Source of the DNA: Micromonospora sp. WMMD980
GTDB taxonomy: Bacteria; Actinomycetota; Actinomycetes; Mycobacteriales; Micromonosporaceae
Assembly: GCF_029626035.1 (NCBI RefSeq)
Contig: NZ_JARUBE010000003.1
Span: 4,464,001-4,528,000 of the forward strand
DNA: 64,000 nt
Reading direction: 5' to 3'
The notes below the pieces were generated by a model, which worked only from the letters and a program-made list of their open reading frames with translations, searched no databases and had not been told where the DNA came from. Every line of letters starts with the position of its first letter. Within the stretch, counting starts at the first letter, position 1. The translations under genes and the position numbers were made by a program. Of the stretch, positions 18,201 to 26,517 are shown one piece after another.

Positions 18201-18967
18201 GAGTCGGCCGGGGTGGCGACCGACCGGAAGGTTGCGAGCGCCTGGTCCTGGGCGGTGCCGCTGGCGATGAACTGCTCGCGCAGCGCGGGACTGTACTGCC
18301 CCTGGGTGAGCGCCTGGTGCACGACCACCCGGCGTTGGGCCAGGTATTCCTTCTGCCGGGCCACCGCGGCGGCGGCGCGCATCCGGTCGCTCAGGTCGTT
18401 GTCGCCGGCGAGCTGGGTGGTCGAGTCGCGGATCGACAGCAGGTCGTCGATCAGGCTGTCGTACACCTTCTTGGCGTCGTCGATCTTCAGCTTGCCGTTC
18501 AGCACCTGGCTGCGGGTGGCCGGCAGGTCCTCGAGCTGGTCGTCGATCTCGTTCAGCCGGGCCTCGAAGTTGCGTGGCAGGTCGTTGAGCTCGCCGCGCT
18601 GCCGCAGGTAGGGCGTCTTCGCCTGGTCGACCCGCTGGTTGGCCCGGTTGAAGGCCTCCTGGTACTGCGCCCGGGTCTGGATCTCCTTGGCGCCGAGGAA
18701 GAGCACCGAACCGGCCCGCTCGTCCTGCATCGTGTCGGCCAGGTCACCCGAGTAGCCGATCAGGCTGGCCAGGTCGCCGGCCCGGTTGGCACTGTTGAGT
18801 GTCTCCAGGTTCTCGACCAGACCGCTGGTGCCCACCACGACCGTGGCGATGGTCGGCACGATCATGATCAGACCGAGCTTGGACCAGATCGGCATGTCGC
18901 GCAGCCGGCTCGCCGGCCGGCTCAGCCGCGACAGGAAGGAGCCCGCCGTCGTTGGCCGTTTGCTCAC
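15251..18967 (-). CDS. Conservon-type sensor histidine kinase with long Pro-rich tail (CvnA family)
   Basis: 1238 residues. TM1 is near 26-48 ([21 protein letters not shown]), followed by a roughly 280-residue extracytoplasmic helical nitrate/nitrite-sensor-like domain. TM2 is near 333-353, then HAMP. The dimerisation segment [18 protein letters not shown] is near 478-500, and the ATPase domain has N-box [12 protein letters not shown] near 555 and VEDRGIGIS. Residues about 700-1020 are Pro/Ala/Gly-rich with 15-residue repeats. The C-terminus has SAWF (1033-1036), [22 protein letters not shown] (1155-1169) and YHRGVQRGR, shared with the protein at 9914-12310. GTG 18967 starts just before the basic N-terminus. 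Heads the four-gene operon. The input signal is unknown. Confidence 0.94.
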   Translation of the reverse strand: MSKRPTTAGSFLSRLSRPASRLRDMPIWSKLGLIMIVPTIATVVVGTSGLVENLETLNSANRAGDLASLIGYSGDLADTMQDERAGSVLFLGAKEIQTRAQYQEAFNRANQRVDQAKTPYLRQRGELNDLPRNFEARLNEIDDQLEDLPATRSQVLNGKLKIDDAKKVYDSLIDDLLSIRDSTTQLAGDNDLSDRMRAAAAVARQKEYLAQRRVVVHQALTQGQYSPALREQFIASGTAQDQALATFRSVATPADSEFFDRTVEGPDLRKAENLSGFMRANNSGSMRGAPFGPDQWDQAMVGNAKLIRAVESRLDGNVVRQADELRSDTQRQVFLTTGLLLTMLLLAILFAYLVARSMARSLRDLRQGALSVAQYGLPQAVARLRDPQVTGQLSPVQLANQIAEPLPVRSKDEFGQVTEAFNAVHLEAVRTAAEQAALRASVATMFVNLARRSQILVDRLIGHLDRLERGEEDPDRLAELFQLDHLATRMRRNDENLLVLAGADSTRVQREPAALIDVLRAAQSEVEHYTRIEFGVIDRDIEVAAHAVNDLVHLVAELFDNATAFSPPDSHVMVEARRVGDRASLYVEDRGIGISADQLHDLNERLATPPQVDVAVSRMMGLVVVARLAARHGVKVELRPAADRGTVADVTLPTTVLVPRALAGRGQPAPALPAAGPQQGGPAPAFGTPAPAFGAGPAPAFGALAALGNGPHNPPPAPHPGASGNQVTLGGRSFDPGHRNGAGTPANAGRAMPAWSDLTGANASAGDGYPPRPSNGQSIDPLPQRRNPGDGDPAVSGQQPAIPRQLPSSPEARPYSPPPVSAPPVPPVSAPPLPPVSGAPAAGHPFAGRPVSAAPVSGHPVSGDPYQGDPYSGRPAAGDAYSGRPVSAAPVSGNPLPTRPVSAAPVSGTPLPTRPVSAAPVSGPMADPVSAPPADQPPSRPAPAPHVGAPPVWPPVAAPVPAPATSERQTSGMDMTTELPRVPRSETPSAAERQPAAPPPAPAPRQVAPQQAGNRQRYADETMELPIFRELESAWFRTRRPGPNEEAATPAPAAPANGAATQQFAKVDTAGRPVPQPTPATTGNAPMAQTPTAGGTPRDNRAANGNGRPAYTGGLPTRQPAAPQQSSPWQTAADDGWRAASAATEVPVAETTQKGLPKRTPMAQLVPGSIDKPSPAVQRRTPEAVRGLLSAYHRGVQRGRNHPTDSNTTGPEGTPGGQQSSQSGSGPVAGSGQKEQQG
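16200..16334 (-). repeat. 45-bp tandem repeats in the kinase tail
   Basis: Three adjacent units of about 45 bp (from 16200, 16245 and 16290) encode the pattern [14 protein letters not shown]. Related PVSAAPVSG and PYSGRP units continue to about 16440. The synonymous differences between units indicate an old duplication. Confidence 0.75.
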
Positions 18968-19159
18968 GTCACCGCCCTCGCAAAACCGCGTCCGACGTCA
19001 CCTGAGGGCAACGCCGAGCGACCGACCCGGCGGGTCGGACCTCCGAGATTCCATCACGCCGCCCCGCAAAGAGAAAGCCCAGGTTGTCCCTCACCGGAGG
19101 TGTGATGAGATGTTGATGCAATTTGATAGCAATCCGTCTGGTCGGAGTCACTGAAGGTA

Positions 19160-19765
19160 ATGGAACGTCCGCACCGTGTCGTCCTCCTCGCCGGCCCCTC
19201 CGGCTCGGGAAAGTCGTACGTAGCACAGCGAACCGGGCTTCCGGTGCTGTGTCTGGACGACTTCTACAAGGACGGCGATGACCCTACGTGTCCCCGCCGG
19301 AACGGACAGGTCGACTGGGAGTCCCCGTTGTCCTGGGACGCGGACACGGCGGTGGAAACCATTGCCCGACTGGCCCAGGAGGGCAAGGCCGAAGTGCCGG
19401 TTTATGCGATCGGCGCGGACCGGAGGGTGGCCACCCGGCCATTCGACGTCGACGGATCGCCATTCTTCGTCGCCGAAGGGATCTTCGCCGCGGAGATCGT
19501 CGCCGAGTGCCGGCGCCGCGGCCTGCTCGCCGGGGCGTACGCGCTGCGCCGCCCGCGCGGCGCGACCTTCCTCCGCCGGCTCGCCCGCGACCTCGCCGAA
19601 CAACGCAAGGCGCCGCGGGTGCTCGTCCGGCGCGGTCTCACCCTGCTGCGGACCGAGCCGGCCGTGCTGCGTCGCCAGACCGGGCTCGGCGCCGAGGCCG
19701 CCCGGGCCGGCGAGGTGCTGCGCGGGGTGGCCGCCCTGCTCGCCGGCCACCCGCGTCGGCGGTGA
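19160..19765 (+). CDS. Uridine kinase-like P-loop protein
   Basis: 201 residues. Walker A GPSGSGKS near 12-19, followed by LPVLCLDDFYKDGDDPTCPR, the substrate/phosphate region of uridine/cytidine kinases, and FFVAEGIFAAEIV as the Walker B-like strand. It probably phosphorylates uridine or a related nucleoside. The C-terminal half is a basic helical segment (ATFLRRLARDLAEQRKAPRVLVRRGLTLL). ATG 19160 begins directly with the nucleotide-binding strand. It ends flush against the stop codon of the convergent adenosine deaminase gene, and the gap upstream separates it from the divergent kinase operon. Confidence 0.82.
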   Translation: MERPHRVVLLAGPSGSGKSYVAQRTGLPVLCLDDFYKDGDDPTCPRRNGQVDWESPLSWDADTAVETIARLAQEGKAEVPVYAIGADRRVATRPFDVDGSPFFVAEGIFAAEIVAECRRRGLLAGAYALRRPRGATFLRRLARDLAEQRKAPRVLVRRGLTLLRTEPAVLRRQTGLGAEAARAGEVLRGVAALLAGHPRRR

Positions 19766-20842
19766 TCAGCCGATCAGCTTCGCGTACGCCGGCTTGATCA
19801 CCTCGTCGATGATCCGCAGGCGCTCGTCGAACGGGATGAAGGCGCTCTTCATCGCGTTGATGGTGAACCACTGGAGTTCCTTCCAGCCGTAGCCGAAGGA
19901 CTCCACCAGCAGCGCCATCTCCCGCGACATCGAGGTGCCGCTCATCAGCCGGTTGTCGGTGTTCACCGTCACCCGGAACCGCAGGTCGCGCAGCAGCCCG
20001 ATCGGGTGGTCGGCGATCGACGCCGCCGCGCCGGTCTGCACGTTCGACGACGGGCACAGCTCCAGCGGGATGCGCTTGTCCCGCACGTACGCGGCCAACC
20101 GGCCCAGCGCGGGCGGGTTGCCCGGGGTGATGTCGTCGACGATCCGGACGCCGTGGCCGAGGCGGTCCGCGCCGCACCACTGGATCGCCTGCCAGATCGA
20201 CGGCAGCCCGAACGCCTCGCCGGCGTGGATGGTGAAGTGGAAGTTCTCCCGCTGGAGGTATTCGAACGCGTCCAGGTGCCGGGTGGGCGGGAAGCCGGCC
20301 TCGGCGCCCGCGATGTCGAAGCCGACCACGCCGGTGTCCCGGTGCCGCACCGCCAGTTCGGCGATCTCCTGCGACCGGGCGGCGTGCCGCATCGCGGTGA
20401 GCAGGGTGCCGACCCGGATCGGCGTACCCGCCTCGCCGGCCAGCGCGCTGCCCTCCCGGAACCCGGTGACCACCGCCTCGACCACCTCGTCCAGGGTCAG
20501 GTTCCGCTCCAGATGCTGCTCGGGGGCGAACCGGACCTCGGCGTAGACGACGCCGTCGGCGGCCAGGTCCAGCGCGCACTCCCGGGCGACCCGGCGCAAC
20601 GCGCCCGCGGTCTGCATCACCGCCACGGTGTGTGCGAACGTCTCCAGGTAGCGCTCCAGCGAACCGGAGTTCGCCGCCTCGGCGAACCAGCGACCGAGCG
20701 CGTCGGGATCGGTGGTGGGCAGTTCGTGGCCGGCCTCGGCGGCCAGCTCGACGATCGTCGCGGGCCGCAGGCCGCCGTCGAGGTGATCGTGCAGCAGCGC
20801 CTTCGGGACCTTGACGATGTCCTCGTACGAGATTGCGACCAT
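19766..20842 (-). CDS. add: Adenosine deaminase
   Basis: 358 residues; converts adenosine or deoxyadenosine to inosine in purine salvage. Metal-binding HDHLDGGLR at residue 18, the substrate-binding block [13 protein letters not shown], the zinc-ligand and catalytic-base region [16 protein letters not shown], and [11 protein letters not shown] near 270 are all present. The terminal block [25 protein letters not shown] is conserved in the family. It ends immediately against the convergent uridine kinase-like gene. The PPOX gene lies 47 bases upstream on the same strand. It fits functionally with the nucleoside uptake block at 23002-30777. Confidence 0.96.
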   Translation of the reverse strand: MVAISYEDIVKVPKALLHDHLDGGLRPATIVELAAEAGHELPTTDPDALGRWFAEAANSGSLERYLETFAHTVAVMQTAGALRRVARECALDLAADGVVYAEVRFAPEQHLERNLTLDEVVEAVVTGFREGSALAGEAGTPIRVGTLLTAMRHAARSQEIAELAVRHRDTGVVGFDIAGAEAGFPPTRHLDAFEYLQRENFHFTIHAGEAFGLPSIWQAIQWCGADRLGHGVRIVDDITPGNPPALGRLAAYVRDKRIPLELCPSSNVQTGAAASIADHPIGLLRDLRFRVTVNTDNRLMSGTSMSREMALLVESFGYGWKELQWFTINAMKSAFIPFDERLRIIDEVIKPAYAKLIG

Positions 20843-20889
20843 GCCCAGACCCTAGTCACCGGCGGTGTCGGCCGGGCAGCGGACCGGCT

Positions 20890-21309
20890 TCAGGGACGCC
20901 AGCCGTACACCCGCTCGACCGCCAGCCGCAGCACCAGGCGACCGTCGGCCACCATCGCCGCCCGGTAGTCCGCCCAGTCCGGGTGTTCGCCGCGGATCCG
21001 CCGGTAGACCTCGACCAGCTCGTCGACGGTCGGGTCGTCGGCGGCGGCGGCCGGCGGGGTGAGCGTGACAGTGCCCTCGGCCACCGCGTACGCCCCGCCG
21101 TCGGCGGTGGTCACGTGGAAGCTGGCCCGGGGGTCGCGGCGCAGGTTGCGCACCTTGGCCCGGTCACCCGTGGTGGAGCAGCGGATCAGGCCCGGTTCGG
21201 CCAGGTAGTCGAGGTTGGACAGCTGCGGGCGGCCGTCCCGGCGCAGCGTGACCAGCACACCGCGCCCACGCTCGCCGAACAGCTCCCACAGTCGCTCGCC
21301 GGTTGCCAT
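20890..21309 (-). CDS. PPOX-class (F420-type) flavin-fold oxidoreductase
   Basis: 139 residues with the split-barrel fold: GRGVLVTLRRDGRPQLSNLDYL, then LIRCSTTGDRAKVRNLRRDPRASFHVT, and LTPPAAAADDPTVDELVEVYRRIRGEHPDWADYRAAMVAD. This matches the actinobacterial F420-dependent PPOX family (TIGR03618-like). Coenzyme and substrate cannot be read from sequence. The gene is upstream of adenosine deaminase on the same strand and divergent from the methyltransferase gene, 49 bases away. Confidence 0.85.
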   Translation of the reverse strand: MATGERLWELFGERGRGVLVTLRRDGRPQLSNLDYLAEPGLIRCSTTGDRAKVRNLRRDPRASFHVTTADGGAYAVAEGTVTLTPPAAAADDPTVDELVEVYRRIRGEHPDWADYRAAMVADGRLVLRLAVERVYGWRP

Positions 21310-21358
21310 GGCACCAATCTAGATCCACCCGACCGGCCGCCGGAATAGGATCTTCGGC

Positions 21359-22225
21359 GTGGCCGATCCCGCTCTGCTCCCGTCGGTGCTGACCCGGCTG
21401 CGCTGCCCGGTCTGCGACGAGCCGCTGGCCGAGGCCACCGCCGGCACCACCCGCGCGCTGCGCTGCGCGCGCGGGCACAGCTTCGACACCGCCCGCCAGG
21501 GATACGTCAACCTGCTCGCCGGCCGGGCCCCGCACGCCGGGGACAGCGCGGAGATGGTCGCCGCCCGGGCCAACTTCCTGGCCGCCGGCCACTACGACAG
21601 GCTCGCCGACGCGCTGGCCGCCGCCGCGAGCCGGGTCGGGACCGGGGATCCGTACCCCCTGGTGGTGGAGCCCGGCGCCGGGACCGGGCACTATCTCGCC
21701 GCGGTGCTGGCGGCGCTGCCGGACGCCGCCGGCCTGGCCCTGGACGTCTCCAAGCCGGCGCTGCGCCGCGCCGCCCGCGCCCACCCGCGCGCCGCCGCCG
21801 CGCTCGCCGACACCTGGCAGCGGCTGCCGCTGGCCGACCGATCCGTGCGCGTGCTGCTGAACGTCTTCGCGCCGCGCAACGGCCCGGAGTTCCACCGGGT
21901 CCTCGACCCGGCCGGCGCGCTGCTGGTGGTCAGCCCGACCACCGAGCACCTGGGCGAGCTGGTCGAGGCCCTGGACCTGCTGCGGGTGGACCCGGCCAAG
22001 GCCGACCGGGTCGCCGGCAGCCTGGGCGCCCACTTCGTGGCGGAGTCCGCCACCGAGCACCGGGCCCGGCTGGCACTGACCCGCGCCGAGGTCGGCACGC
22101 TCGTCGGGATGGGGCCCAGCGCCTGGCACGCGGATCCGGAGCGGCTCGCCGCGCGGATCGCCGCGCTGCCCGAGCCGACCCCGGTCACACTCGCCGTCCG
22201 GCTCGGCACGCACCGCCCGCGTTAG
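21359..22225 (+). CDS. 23S rRNA (guanine-N1)-methyltransferase, RlmA/TlrB type
   Basis: 288 residues. The N-terminal zinc finger reads LRCPVCDEPLAE then LRCARGHSFDTARQGYVNLL, characteristic of RlmA proteins. The SAM-binding motif is VVEPGAGTGHYLAAVL, and NVFAPRNGPEFHRVL is the motif IV region. Predicted to methylate guanine 745/748 of 23S rRNA; TlrB relatives give tylosin/mycinamicin resistance. Whether this copy acts on 745 or 748 cannot be decided here. GTG 21359 gives a start just ahead of the zinc finger. The last 4 bases overlap the convergent DUF4272 gene. Confidence 0.88.
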   Translation: MADPALLPSVLTRLRCPVCDEPLAEATAGTTRALRCARGHSFDTARQGYVNLLAGRAPHAGDSAEMVAARANFLAAGHYDRLADALAAAASRVGTGDPYPLVVEPGAGTGHYLAAVLAALPDAAGLALDVSKPALRRAARAHPRAAAALADTWQRLPLADRSVRVLLNVFAPRNGPEFHRVLDPAGALLVVSPTTEHLGELVEALDLLRVDPAKADRVAGSLGAHFVAESATEHRARLALTRAEVGTLVGMGPSAWHADPERLAARIAALPEPTPVTLAVRLGTHRPR

Positions 22226-22902
22226 GTGGAGAGGTCGACCTCTTCCCAGCCCGGCGGCTCGTCGTGGTACGGCCCGCGTAGCACCACCGCCCACTCCAGC
22301 GCCCACCGGCGCTGCCCGATCGCGTTCGCGTCCACCAGCCCGGGCAGCGCCTGCCCGGCCCGCTCGGTCTCCAGGTAGGCCCAGTCCAGGCAGTAGTGCA
22401 GGTCGAGCAGCGCGGCAGCGTCGGCGGGATGTTGCGGGGCGGCCAGGATCCGGGCCCGCCACTGGGGGAACGTCTCCCCCGTGACCAGGTTCGGCATCCG
22501 CTCGACGAGCCGCTCGTCGACGGGCACGGTCGGGTCGAGCTGCTTGCTCAGGCCGAGCACCCAGGCCAGCGAGAAGAGCGCGTCGTGATGCAGTACGAAC
22601 GACCTGTGGTCGCCCCGGCCGCCCATCACGAACTGCCACTCCGGCGGGGTGAGCATCTCCACCAGGTGCGACTCCAGCAGCCAGCTCATCGCGGCCTGCG
22701 GCGGCATGCCGAAGCAGCGGGCCAGGATCAGGTGCAGCACCGCGATCCGCGCCTCGATCTCCGGCGTGGGGCGCAACTCGATCTCGTCGCCCGGCTCCCA
22801 GACCAGCGGGAACTGCGGCGGCGGCAGCGGAAGACCCAGCCGGGACAACTCGTCGAGGCTCGCCTCACGGACGGCCCGGGGGTCGGGAGCGGATACGCGC
22901 AA
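22222..22902 (-). CDS. DUF4272-like protein
   Basis: 226 residues of unknown function. The N-terminus VREASLDELSRLGLPLPPPQFPLVWE, the central ARIAVLHLILARCFGMPPQAAMSWL, and the C-terminal DLHYCLDWAYLETERAG followed by VVLRGPYHDEPPGWEEVDLST resemble DUF4272 proteins. No catalytic motif is evident. It overlaps the convergent methyltransferase gene by 4 bases and lies about 100 bases downstream of deoA. Confidence 0.7.
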   Translation of the reverse strand: MRVSAPDPRAVREASLDELSRLGLPLPPPQFPLVWEPGDEIELRPTPEIEARIAVLHLILARCFGMPPQAAMSWLLESHLVEMLTPPEWQFVMGGRGDHRSFVLHHDALFSLAWVLGLSKQLDPTVPVDERLVERMPNLVTGETFPQWRARILAAPQHPADAAALLDLHYCLDWAYLETERAGQALPGLVDANAIGQRRWALEWAVVLRGPYHDEPPGWEEVDLST

Positions 22903-23001
22903 CGCCTCAGTCCCTGTCTGCTCGCCTCGGCTCGATGCCGGTCGGTCCCCCTGGCCTGCGAGGATAGCGGCTCCGACCGGGCCGGCACCATGGCCCGGCG
23001 G

Positions 23002-24282
23002 TCACCCGATCCGTTCGATCACCAGCGGCGTCGTGGTCGGGGCCGCCGGCGCCACCCGGATCGCCTCGCGCGCCTGCGCCAACGCGGCCGGGATCCGCTC
23101 GGCGTGCTCGGCGCGCAGCTCGAACAGCGGGTCTCCCACACGCACCGCGTCGCCCGGGCGCTTGTGCAGCACCACGCCGGCCGGGACGCTGACCGGGTCC
23201 TCCTTGCGGGCCCGGCCCGCACCGAGGCGCCAGGCGGCGACCCCGATCGCGTACGCGTCCACCTCGGCCACCCAGCCGTCCTCGGTCGCGGTGACCAGCT
23301 CCACCTCGTTCGCGGTGGGCATCGGGGCGTCCGGGTCGCCGCCCTGCGCCCGGATCATCGCGCGCCACGAGTCCATGGCCCGCCCGTCGCGCAGCGCGGC
23401 GGCCGGGTCGGCGTCCGGCAGGCCGGCCGCGTCGAGCATCTCCCGGGCCAGCGCCAGCGTCAGCTCCACCACGTCGGCCGGGCCGCCGCCGGCCAGCACC
23501 TCCACCGACTCGGTGACCTCGACCGCGTTGCCGACGGCCAGGCCGAGCGGGGTGGACATGTCGGTGAGCAGGGCGACCGTGCGCACCCCGTGCGAGCCGC
23601 CCAGCTCGACCATGGTGCGGGCCAGCTCGCGGGCGTCGTCGACGTTCTTCATGAACGCGCCGGAGCCGACCTTCACGTCGAGCACCAGCGCCCCGGTGCC
23701 CTCGGCGATCTTCTTGCTCATGATCGAGCTGGCGATCAGCGGGATCGCCTCGACGGTGCCGGTGACGTCGCGCAGCGCGTACAGCTTGCGGTCGGCCGGG
23801 GCGAGTCCGTCGCCGGCCGCGCAGATGACCGCGCCGACGTCGCGGAGTTGGGCGATGAACTCGTCGTTGGACAGCGCCGCCCGCCAGCCCGGGATGGACT
23901 CCAGCTTGTCGAGCGTGCCGCCGGTGTGGCCCAGGCCCCGGCCGGAGAGCTGCGGCACGGCCGCCCCGCACGCGGCGACCAGCGGGGTCAACGGCAGGGT
24001 GATCTTGTCACCGACGCCGCCGGTGGAGTGCTTGTCGACGGTCGGGCGGGCCACCGGCGACAGGTCCAACCGCTCGCCGCTGGCGACCATCGCGGCGGTC
24101 CACCGGGCGATCTCCGGGCCGGTCATGCCGCGCAGCAGGATCGCCATGGCCAGCGCCGACATCTGCTCGTCGGCCACCAACCCCTCGGTGTACGCGTCGA
24201 CCACCCAGTCGATCTGCCCGTCGCTCAGCACACCCCCGTCCCGCTTGGCCCGGATGACGTCGACCGCCGTGAAAGCACTCAC
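23002..24282 (-). CDS. deoA: Thymidine phosphorylase
   Basis: 426 residues; phosphorolysis of thymidine/deoxyuridine to base and deoxyribose-1-phosphate. The family signature SGRGLGHTGGTLDKLE is complete. KHSTGGVGDKITLPL is the phosphate-binding region, and LDVKVGSGAFMKN the substrate loop. The C-terminal HKRPGDAVRVGDPLFELRAEH is the small beta domain. GTG 24282 is chosen because VSAFTAVDVIRAKRDG is the normal family start and GGGA precedes it. An apparent upstream extension to 24435 has no family similarity. With cytidine deaminase and the nucleoside transporter it forms a pyrimidine salvage cluster. Confidence 0.96.
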   Translation of the reverse strand: MSAFTAVDVIRAKRDGGVLSDGQIDWVVDAYTEGLVADEQMSALAMAILLRGMTGPEIARWTAAMVASGERLDLSPVARPTVDKHSTGGVGDKITLPLTPLVAACGAAVPQLSGRGLGHTGGTLDKLESIPGWRAALSNDEFIAQLRDVGAVICAAGDGLAPADRKLYALRDVTGTVEAIPLIASSIMSKKIAEGTGALVLDVKVGSGAFMKNVDDARELARTMVELGGSHGVRTVALLTDMSTPLGLAVGNAVEVTESVEVLAGGGPADVVELTLALAREMLDAAGLPDADPAAALRDGRAMDSWRAMIRAQGGDPDAPMPTANEVELVTATEDGWVAEVDAYAIGVAAWRLGAGRARKEDPVSVPAGVVLHKRPGDAVRVGDPLFELRAEHAERIPAALAQAREAIRVAPAAPTTTPLVIERIG

Positions 24283-24352
24283 CTTTGAGTTCCCATCAGT
24301 AGTTTGCGATGTCGCGCCCCACGCACGTACGGACGGCGACCACGTCGGGCCT

Positions 24353-24414
24353 GGGCCGACCGTGACCGGCGCAGGGATCAAGCCTGACCGCCCGGAGCCG
24401 GGCACGGTCGGCCC
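24353..24414 (-). terminator. Hairpin between cdd and deoA
   Basis: Arms GGGCCGACCGTG and CACGGTCGGCCC (12 bp, perfect) enclose a 38-base loop that contains a smaller GCCCGG/CCGGGC stem. It lies in the 143-bp gap downstream of cytidine deaminase and may end or attenuate that transcript. Confidence 0.45.
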
Positions 24415-24425
24415 GGGCCCCTGGC

Positions 24426-25127
24426 TCAACCCCACCGAACCGGGATCTCCAGCGGAGGCTCGCCCTCACCGGCCCAGAAGATCGCACCGGACGCGTCCAC
24501 CACCACCACGCGCGGCGTCCGCGCCAACCCCCACTCGATCGCCCCGACCGAATCGTCCCAGGTCGGGCCCTCTTCCAGCACACCGGTCTCGGCGCCCTCG
24601 GTGTCGCCGGCCGATCGCTCCCAGTAGGCCGTCCAGACCTGCTGCCCGGCCGAGAGGTCGGGGTGCACGAACACGGTGCCCCGCCCCCGCCAGGCGGCCA
24701 GTCGGTCCGGCACCACGGGCACCGGGTGCTCGCCGGTCACCGCCTCGATGTCGGCCACGTCGAACGCGTGCGGCAGCAGCTCGGCCATCCGCAGCGGGCG
24801 GTCCTTCGCCTCGATCAGGCATTCCGGGCCGCCCTGCTCCCAGAGCAACTGCCGGCACCGGCCGCACGGCATCAGCGGCTCGCCGGTCGCGTCGACGCAG
24901 GACAGCGCCACGATCCGGCCCCCGCCGGTGGCGTGCAGCGAGGAGACCACGCCGCACTCGGCGCAGAGCACCACGCCGTACGCGGCGTTCTCCACGTTGC
25001 AGCCGACCACCACGCGGCCGTCGTCGACCAGGGCCGCTGCCCCGACCGGGAACTTCGAGTACGGCACGTAGGCGTGCCGCATGACCTCGGTGGCGGCGGC
25101 CCGCAGCCGCTCCCAGTCGATCTCCAT
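24426..25127 (-). CDS. cdd: Cytidine deaminase with C-terminal extension
   Basis: 233 residues; hydrolytic deamination of cytidine/deoxycytidine. Residues 1-124 form the standard zinc-dependent domain: VPYSKFPVGAAALV, NVENAAYG, CAE at 55-57 and PCGRC at 87-91 supply the catalytic Glu and the three zinc Cys. About 109 further residues follow, beginning DIEAVTGEHPVPVVPDR and containing GTVFVHPDL, WTAYWERSAGD and TPRVVVVDASGAIFWAGEGEPP. Ordinary tetrameric cytidine deaminases are about 130 residues, so this is an additional small domain of unknown function. ATG 25127 has GGGAG 5 bases upstream. An ATG 12 bases earlier is less likely. Confidence 0.93.
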   Translation of the reverse strand: MEIDWERLRAAATEVMRHAYVPYSKFPVGAAALVDDGRVVVGCNVENAAYGVVLCAECGVVSSLHATGGGRIVALSCVDATGEPLMPCGRCRQLLWEQGGPECLIEAKDRPLRMAELLPHAFDVADIEAVTGEHPVPVVPDRLAAWRGRGTVFVHPDLSAGQQVWTAYWERSAGDTEGAETGVLEEGPTWDDSVGAIEWGLARTPRVVVVDASGAIFWAGEGEPPLEIPVRWG

Positions 25128-25187
25128 CACGACTCCCATTCTGCCCAATTCACGCCGATCGGTCGCGGGCGCGGCCGGAGACGACGA

Positions 25188-25214
25188 TGCCCGGCGGGTC
25201 GTCCCCGCCGGGCA
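25188..25214 (-). terminator. Terminator after the nucleoside ABC operon
   Basis: Perfect 11-bp arms TGCCCGGCGGG and CCCGCCGGGCA with a 5-base loop, 20 bases past the stop of the last permease gene. Confidence 0.8.
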
Positions 25215-25234
25215 CGGTGCGTCGCGCGCGGCGA

Positions 25235-26515
25235 TCAGCCCTTGATGTACGGCTTGCCGTCGGCGGCCGGCGCCCGGACCCGGCCGACCAGCCCGGCCAC
25301 CGCCAGGATCGTCGCCAGGTAGGGCAGCATCGCCAGGAACTGGCTCGGGATGCCGCTGCCGATCGCCCCCAGGTAGGTGGCGAGCTGGTCGGCGAAGCCG
25401 AAGAAGAGCGCCGCGAGCAGCGCGCCGGTCGGACTCCACCGGCCGAAGATCAGCGCGGCCAGCGCGATGAAGCCCTTGCCGCCGATCATGTTCTTGGTGA
25501 ACGAGTAGAGCGCCAGCGTGTACGACGCCCCGCCGACGCCGGCCACCAGACCGGCCATGATCACGTTGCGGTAGCGCAGCCGCAGCACCTTCACGCCGAG
25601 CGTGTCGGCGGCGGTCGGGTGCTCACCCACCGACCGGGTCCGCAGGCCCCACCGCGTGCGGAACAGCGCCAGGTGGATGACCAGCACCAGCAGCAGGCCG
25701 AGGTAGAGGAAGATGTTGCCGCGGAACAGCGCCGGACCGAGCAGCGGGATGTCCTTCAGCAGCGGGATCTCCCAGTTGCTGAACCGCGGCGCGCTGTTGT
25801 ATTTCGCCGCGTCGGTCTGCATCAGCCGCTCGTAGAGGAAGCCGGTGATGCCGACCGCCAGCAGGTTGAGCACGATGCCCATGACCACCTGGTCGACCAG
25901 GTAGCGGATGGCGAACACGGCCAGCAGCAGCGAGATGAACGCGCCACCGATCGCGGCGGCCACCAGACCCACCCAGACGCTGCCGGAGATGCTGCCGAAC
26001 AGCGCGCCGGAGAAGGCGCCCATCAGCAACTGGCCCTCGATCGCCACGTTGACCACGCCGGACCGCTCGCAGAGCACACCGGCCAGCGCGCCGAAGATCA
26101 GCGGCAGCGCCAGGACGAACGTGCCGCGCAGCACGTTGACCAGCGGCATGAAGTTGCGCCCCGCCGGGGCGGCGGAGACCTGCCAGCACAGGAAGCTCAG
26201 CACGAAGGCGACCAGCCCGGCGCCGAGCAGCAGGGTGAACCAGCGCTTCGGCACGCCGGCCAGCAGCGCGGCCCCGGCCGCGGCGGCGATGACCCCGAAC
26301 AGGATCGCGCCGACCGTGCCGTTGATCTCCAGGGCGGCGCCGCCCTCGGTCTCGCTGAGCGTGAAACGCGCCTGCTGGTCGGTGGCGAGCGCGCCGAACA
26401 GCACCGCCGCGAGCACGCCCAGCGTCAGCAGGACGGCGCCCGCCTTGCGGGCCCGCGTCCAGAAACCCTCGTCGACCGCGGTGACCGCGACGTCGGGGAC
26501 AGCCGTGGTGGACAT
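25235..26515 (-). CDS. Nucleoside ABC transporter permease (second subunit)
   Basis: 426 residues, about ten hydrophobic segments. The motifs ERSGVVNVAIEGQLLMGAF, LNLLAVGITGFLYERL and RTRWGLRTRSVGEHPTAADTLGV are typical of the YufQ/NupQ-type permeases working with BMP-family lipoproteins. An N-terminal section of four helices precedes the conserved core. ATG 26515 follows the preceding permease stop by two bases; an in-frame GTG at 26521 overlapping that stop is also possible. Last gene of the transport operon, followed by a strong terminator. Confidence 0.92.
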   Translation of the reverse strand: MSTTAVPDVAVTAVDEGFWTRARKAGAVLLTLGVLAAVLFGALATDQQARFTLSETEGGAALEINGTVGAILFGVIAAAAGAALLAGVPKRWFTLLLGAGLVAFVLSFLCWQVSAAPAGRNFMPLVNVLRGTFVLALPLIFGALAGVLCERSGVVNVAIEGQLLMGAFSGALFGSISGSVWVGLVAAAIGGAFISLLLAVFAIRYLVDQVVMGIVLNLLAVGITGFLYERLMQTDAAKYNSAPRFSNWEIPLLKDIPLLGPALFRGNIFLYLGLLLVLVIHLALFRTRWGLRTRSVGEHPTAADTLGVKVLRLRYRNVIMAGLVAGVGGASYTLALYSFTKNMIGGKGFIALAALIFGRWSPTGALLAALFFGFADQLATYLGAIGSGIPSQFLAMLPYLATILAVAGLVGRVRAPAADGKPYIKG

Positions 26516-26517
26516 GC

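Noticed and set aside
16130..19105. A 991-codon plus-strand open frame opposite the sensor kinase
   Set aside because: Composition-driven shadow; the kinase motifs on the minus strand are unambiguous and the opposite frame is Arg/Gly/Val-rich without domain structure.
21359..22225. The RlmA/TlrB-like gene as part of a macrolide biosynthesis cluster
   Set aside because: No polyketide or sugar-tailoring genes are nearby; housekeeping rRNA modification is the simpler reading.
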